Shown one piece after another: positions 5,413 to 8,996 of a stretch of DNA of 8,996 nt (within the stretch, counting starts at the first letter, position 1; the number at the start of each line of letters is the position of its first letter). The notes under the pieces are model-generated. The model was given only the letters and a program-made list of their open reading frames with translations. It did no database searches and had not been told where the DNA came from. Source of the stretch: Oscillospiraceae bacterium (lineage in GTDB: Bacteria; Bacillota; Clostridia; Oscillospirales; Ruminococcaceae); contig SVNB01000075.1 of the NCBI GenBank assembly GCA_015067125.1, positions 1 to 8,996 on the forward strand. The letters are read 5' to 3'. Both the position numbers and the translations under genes were made by a program.

Positions 5413-6459
5413 TTACATATCTTTCTGCTTCGGGTCAAGCGCATCGCGAAGACCGTCCGCAACAAGGTTAAAGCTGAGCATAAGCAGCGCAAGAACAATC
5501 AGCGGAGAAAGAATCATATAGGGGTGAGTGGTGAAGTTCTTGTACGCGTCGGAAATAAGAGTACCAAGAGATGCCATCGGCGCCGGAATACCAAGTCCGA
5601 CAAAAGCAAGGAATGCCTCGGTAAAAATTGCGTGAGGAATAGAAAACATGGTCTGGGTGATGATCTGGCCGATGATGTTGGGCATAATTTCTTTAAAAAT
5701 TATGCGCATGGGGCTTGCGCCAAGGGTTTTGGAAGCAAGCACAAATTCCTGCTCTTTAAGTTTGAGCATCTGAGCACGGGCAATACGGCTCATGGGGATC
5801 CAGCCGGTGATCATAAGAGCAACGATAATCGCTCCAAGGCCCGGGCTGAGCACCAGGATCATCAGGGTTACGATAACAAGGTTGGGGATACTGTTAAGGA
5901 TTTCTGCACAGCGCTGCATAATCGCATCAAGTCTTCCGCCAAAGTAACCGGAAATAAGTCCGTAAGAAAGGCCGAAAAGCACATCGATAACAACTGCGAC
6001 TATTGCAATATAAAGGCTTATGCGGGTACCCTCCCAAACACGGGTAAATATATCGCGGCCAAGAGTATCGGAACCGAACCAATAATAGGTATCGGTAAAA
6101 CCGCCTCTTTCATAGCCGTTTACTTCCAGCTCAACGGCGCCAAGGCGCATAACTTCCGTACCGTCGAATATGCCAAGATCTTCAAGTCCCGGAATACGGG
6201 GCGCAAGGTTCTGCTGTTCGATTATCTGGCTTTCGTAAGTATAGGGAGTCATGGAAGGGCCGAATGCCGCAAAGAAAATAATAATGGCAATCATAATAAG
6301 GCCAAAAATTGCGCCTTTATTGCGAAGAAAACGAACAAGAGCATCCTTCCAGTAGTTCTGGGAAGCAAAGTTGCGGTCAACATGGGCGCTTGTATCGTTA
6401 TGGGTAAGTTCAAAAGCGTCCTGCGGAAGGGCGGAGTAATCAAAATTTTCAGCTTTCAT
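5413..6459 (-). CDS. oppC: Oligopeptide ABC transporter permease OppC
   Basis: 348 residues, complete. It is one of two membrane permeases forming the peptide channel. The first about 45 residues are cytoplasmic, then comes the N-terminal transmembrane helix (50-67, OppC_N type) and an extracytoplasmic loop of about 60 residues. The family motif YWFGSDTLGRDIFTRVWEGTRISL-like segment sits at 126-149. Further helices lie at about 150-172, 193-220, 268-292 and 315-335. The EAA loop that contacts the ATPases is at 238-267 (LASKTLGAS, then EIMPNIIGQI). The start ATG at 6459 lies inside the end of oppB (11-bp overlap) with AAGGAGG 6 nt upstream, so translation is coupled. It is followed 15 bp later by oppD. 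Substrate range (di- or oligopeptide, possibly nickel in related systems) cannot be read from the permease alone; the neighbouring OppA-type receptor favours peptides. Confidence 0.95.
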   Translation of the reverse strand: MKAENFDYSALPQDAFELTHNDTSAHVDRNFASQNYWKDALVRFLRNKGAIFGLIMIAIIIFFAAFGPSMTPYTYESQIIEQQNLAPRIPGLEDLGIFDGTEVMRLGAVELEVNGYERGGFTDTYYWFGSDTLGRDIFTRVWEGTRISLYIAIVAVVIDVLFGLSYGLISGYFGGRLDAIMQRCAEILNSIPNLVIVTLMILVLSPGLGAIIVALMITGWIPMSRIARAQMLKLKEQEFVLASKTLGASPMRIIFKEIMPNIIGQIITQTMFSIPHAIFTEAFLAFVGLGIPAPMASLGTLISDAYKNFTTHPYMILSPLIVLALLMLSFNLVADGLRDALDPKQKDM

Positions 6460-7393
6460 GATTATCCTCCTTCGAAAGACGGATTCTCGGGTCGATGATA
6501 CCGTAAAGAATATCGACCACCAGCATTATGCCGATATACATAAGGCTGTAAATAAAAGAAAGTGCAATGGTTACGTTATAGTCGTTCTGCTGAATGGAAC
6601 GTACCATAAGTTCGCCTATACCGGGGATAGAGAAAATTTTCTCTATAACAAGGGAACCGGTCATAGTGTTAACAATCAGCGGACCAAGAACGGTGATTAT
6701 CGGAATAAGGGCGTTGCGCAGCGCGTGGCGGATTATAAGCTTGGGTCCGCTTATGCCCTTGCTTTCTGCCAGAAGCATATAGTCGCTGCGAAGAACTTCG
6801 AGCATTTCTGTTCTGGTAAACCTTGCGATGTTGGCCATGGAAAACATGGAAAGCGCAACCGTAGGCATAACAGAAGAAATAAACGGCATTTCGGAATCAT
6901 AAAGTAGCGGGAACCAGCCTGCCTGGTAACCAAGCGTATATGAAAGTGCCAGCGCAAAAACATAAGAAGGCAAAGAAACACCCAGAACGGATATTATCGT
7001 TGCGATGGTATCGAAAATGGTGTTGTGTTTAAGTGCCGCAACAAGTCCAAGAACAAGACCTATGGTCGCGCCAAGAAGTACCGCCTGTCCGCCAAGGCGA
7101 ATGGAGGTCGGAACCCTGTTTTTCAGCAGCTCCGTAATAGGCACGTTGGAGGCTATGTTATACGAAACGCCGAAGTCGCCTTTAACGATGTTGAAAATAT
7201 ACCGGAAGTAACGGACCAGGAACGGATCGTCAAGTCCGTATTTTTGTTCAAGAACAAGTATCTGCTCATCGGAAAGCTTATCATCATTAAACGGAGAACC
7301 GGGCATAAGATCAAGCATAAGGAACAGAAGAAGCAGCAATACAAGAATTGCCACAACGGAGTATAAAACTCGCTTGAATATGTATTTCTTCAC
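6449..7393 (-). CDS. oppB: Oligopeptide ABC transporter permease OppB
   Basis: 314 residues, complete, starting with GTG. Partner permease of OppC. The N-terminal helix (9-28) is followed by the family segment LMPGSPF (29-35), a soluble loop with LEQKYGLDDPFLVRYF (48-63) and GDFGVSY (72-78), then helices near 100-122, 130-155, 172-190, 228-250 and 273-300. The EAA loop is at 204-233 (DYMLLAESKGIS, then HALRNALIPII), and the C-terminus has the usual DPRIR (301-305). The next in-frame ATG (residue 26) falls inside the first membrane helix, so GTG is the credible start, and AAGGAGG lies 11 nt upstream. It is the first gene after the intercistronic stem-loop that follows oppA. Confidence 0.95.
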   Translation of the reverse strand: MKKYIFKRVLYSVVAILVLLLLLFLMLDLMPGSPFNDDKLSDEQILVLEQKYGLDDPFLVRYFRYIFNIVKGDFGVSYNIASNVPITELLKNRVPTSIRLGGQAVLLGATIGLVLGLVAALKHNTIFDTIATIISVLGVSLPSYVFALALSYTLGYQAGWFPLLYDSEMPFISSVMPTVALSMFSMANIARFTRTEMLEVLRSDYMLLAESKGISGPKLIIRHALRNALIPIITVLGPLIVNTMTGSLVIEKIFSIPGIGELMVRSIQQNDYNVTIALSFIYSLMYIGIMLVVDILYGIIDPRIRLSKEDNHES

Positions 7394-7411
7394 TGAGGAT
7401 TACCCCTCCTT
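7391..7411 (-). promoter_or_regulatory. Ribosome binding site deciding the GTG start of oppB
   Basis: AAGGAGG (7411-7405) precedes GTG (7393-7391) with an 11-nt spacing, slightly longer than for the other opp genes. GAGG inside the site can pair with CCTC (7398-7395) across a 6-nt loop. This 4-bp hairpin is weak, but together with the GTG start it could lower OppB translation. Confidence 0.6.
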
Positions 7412-7423
7412 ATATAAAAGCAT

Positions 7424-7452
7424 ACAGTGGCCCGCAACAGACGGGCCACTGT
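7424..7452 (-). terminator. Intercistronic stem-loop between oppA and oppB (attenuator-like)
   Basis: On the minus strand ACAGTGGCCCG (7452-7442), 7-nt loop, CGGGCCACTGT (7434-7424) form an 11-bp perfect stem between the oppA stop (7491) and oppB start (7393). Only a short TTTT follows, four bases after the stem, so termination is probably partial. Such hairpins commonly allow high expression of the binding protein and reduced read-through to the permeases, and can protect the upstream mRNA end. That role is inference here. Confidence 0.7.
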
Positions 7453-7490
7453 AAGGCCTTAAATTATCAAGTGATTAATTTAAATCAGTA

Positions 7491-8996
7491 TCAGCCGAAA
7501 GTTACGTTTCTGAATACGCGGTTAAGACCTACTGCGTGGAATTCAATTCCGTTAACGTCGGATTTTACAAGAGATGCGTTTGCGTTCTGATATACAGGAA
7601 GGATAACAGCTTCGTCAGCGATGATCTGTTCTGCCTGTTTGATGAGATCCCAACGTGCTTCTGCATCAAGAGCATATTCAACGGTTTTGATGCTGTTGAG
7701 GATTTCCATGTATTCATCAGAATGCCATGCGCCGTAGTTATGAGTATAACCATCGGTCCAAAGATCCATATAGGTAAGCGGGTCTGCATAGTCAGGTCCC
7801 CATCTGCAAAGGCCGATGTCATAATCGTGTGCTTTCATAAGGTCGGAACGCTGTTTCTTCGGATAAGGCTGAAGGGTGATGGTAAGACCTTCAAGGTTTT
7901 CCTGAACCTGCTGCTGAATAAATTCTGCCACAAGTTTGATGGATTCTTCATCATCGAAGATAAGGGTAAGTTCAACGGAATCTTCGCCGATTTCTTCAAG
8001 GCCTTTTGCCCAAAGCTCTTTGGCTGCTTCTACGTTGTACTCGTTATAGGTAATACCGGAAGATTCGCGGTAATCTTTGCCATCGGGGCCGGTTGCAAGA
8101 CCAACAGGAACACAGAAATCTGCAGGAATGGAACCGTTTCTGAGGATGTTGTTGCAGATAGCCTCTTTATCAAATGCCATACCGATTGCTTTGCGGATAT
8201 TTACATTTGCCATTGCGCCGCCTTTGGATACGTTAGGGGACATATACCAGAGGTAACCGGATTCGGTTGCAAGGAATTCCGCATCGCCTTTAAGAAGGTC
8301 TGCAAGTTCGGAAGAAAGAACGCAAACGTCAAGTTCGCCGTTCTGGTATGCAAGATATGCCTGCTGGGAATCGAGGATTACTTTATAAGTAAGGCCGGGA
8401 GCGGCAACTTCATCGGCTGCATAGTAATTTTCGTTTTTAGCCATTTTGAATTCGGTTGCTGCAGGGGTGTATTCGGTAAGAACGAACGGACCGTTGGAAA
8501 GGTAATATTCCGGAGCGGAACCGTAAAGGTCGCCGCACTCTTCAACAAATGCTCTGTTCATGGGGTAGAATACCGGGAAGAACATAAGAGTATCGAAGAA
8601 TGCGCAGGGAACGTCAAATTCAACTACAAGGGTTTTATCATCCTGAGCATATACGCCAAGTTCGGATGCGTCCATTTCGCCCGCATAAATTGCAGAAGCA
8701 TTTTTAATACCTGCGGTTTCGAAAAGGGAAGCATATTCTGCCGGAAGAGCCATAGCTCTCTGCCATGCGAATACAAAGTCATCTGCGGTTACTGCCGCAC
8801 CGTTGGACCACTGTGCATCGCGGAGGTGGAAAGTCCAGGTCATACCGTCGGGAGATTTTTCATAGGTTTCTGCCATGCCGGGGATTGCAGCACCGGCTGC
8901 ATCGCACTGGAAAAGGCCTTCTACCATAGCGCCGATTACTTCAAAGTCATCGCCTGCGGAAGTAAGTGCAGGGTCGATGGAATCGATAGCTGCGGT
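7491..8996 (-). CDS. oppA: Oligopeptide-binding protein OppA (5' end outside window)
   Basis: The frame is open to the right edge, giving 501 residues without the N-terminus; the lipoprotein signal peptide expected of this family is outside the window. It is the extracellular solute receptor (SBP_bac_5 family, cluster C). The visible part begins with IDSIDPAL, the usual segment near the mature N-terminus, then VIGAMVEGLFQCDAAGAAIPG, the SPDGMTWTFHLRDAQWSNG segment and VTADDFVFAWQRA, all family hallmarks. It continues with VNIRKAIGMAFDKEAICNNIL and, near the C-terminus, GPDYADPLTYMDLW and EQIIADEAVILPVYQNANASLVK. The length missing at the front is probably about 40 to 60 residues. A Met codon at 8927 is internal, since the upstream codons match the family. 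It is first in the visible operon and followed by a stem-loop and oppB. Peptide binding is well supported by family; the exact ligand size is not. Confidence 0.95.
   Translation of the reverse strand, partial: TAAIDSIDPALTSAGDDFEVIGAMVEGLFQCDAAGAAIPGMAETYEKSPDGMTWTFHLRDAQWSNGAAVTADDFVFAWQRAMALPAEYASLFETAGIKNASAIYAGEMDASELGVYAQDDKTLVVEFDVPCAFFDTLMFFPVFYPMNRAFVEECGDLYGSAPEYYLSNGPFVLTEYTPAATEFKMAKNENYYAADEVAAPGLTYKVILDSQQAYLAYQNGELDVCVLSSELADLLKGDAEFLATESGYLWYMSPNVSKGGAMANVNIRKAIGMAFDKEAICNNILRNGSIPADFCVPVGLATGPDGKDYRESSGITYNEYNVEAAKELWAKGLEEIGEDSVELTLIFDDEESIKLVAEFIQQQVQENLEGLTITLQPYPKKQRSDLMKAHDYDIGLCRWGPDYADPLTYMDLWTDGYTHNYGAWHSDEYMEILNSIKTVEYALDAEARWDLIKQAEQIIADEAVILPVYQNANASLVKSDVNGIEFHAVGLNRVFRNVTFG

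Noticed and set aside
3826..6498. An 890-codon open frame on the plus strand antisense to oppF, oppD and oppC
   Set aside because: Its codons are exact complements of the opp codons, because oppF, oppD and oppC happen to share one frame; stops would arise only opposite TTA, CTA or TCA, which these genes avoid. The translation has no recognisable domain and is rich in Lys, Asn, Gly and His, typical of an antisense shadow.

Overview
The window looks like a piece of a low-to-moderate G+C Gram-positive genome, most likely a Clostridia member of the Oscillospiraceae type. This is inferred from strong AAGGAGG ribosome binding sites, AT-rich intergenic DNA, a FIVAR-type cell-surface protein, the Firmicutes-style C-termini of the two Opp ATPases, and a cluster of palindromic intergenic repeats that I recall from this group. 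Every gene I can support lies on the minus strand, so transcription runs from the right edge to the left.

Right part (8996 down to 3377): a peptide ABC transporter operon in the order oppA (its 5' end is outside the window), oppB, oppC, oppD, oppF. OppA captures the peptide outside the cell, OppB and OppC form the membrane channel, and OppD and OppF are the paired ATPases. The last four genes are tightly packed: oppB and oppC overlap by 11 bp, oppC and oppD are 15 bp apart, and oppD and oppF abut. A stem-loop separates oppA from oppB and probably lowers expression of the downstream genes relative to the binding protein. As read here, oppF carries a one-base deletion exactly in its ABC signature motif. 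This is either a real inactivating mutation or a homopolymer read error.

Middle part (3376 down to 2140): about 1.2 kb without a protein gene. It holds an 18-bp-arm palindrome just after oppF, then a mosaic of GC-rich hairpin repeats (about 3310-2889), a possible late terminator, and then what I consider the most interesting item. This is a compact, self-contained transcription unit for a structured RNA of about 176 nt (2741-2566). It has a near-consensus extended -10 promoter, a predicted start exactly on the first base of a 15-bp closing helix, nested internal helices, and a UUCG-tetraloop terminator with a U6 tract. I cannot assign it to a known family; a 6S-like architecture is only a weak possibility.

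Left part (2139 down to 1): two genes that are probably co-transcribed. The first encodes a secreted, single-pass membrane protein with one clear and one probable FIVAR domain and a strikingly acidic cytoplasmic tail built of a DD-hydrophobic tripeptide repeat. The second is cut by the left edge. It encodes an HD-GYP-like domain followed by an EAL-like domain, both lacking most catalytic residues, so it looks like a pseudo-enzyme sensor or scaffold derived from cyclic-di-GMP turnover proteins.
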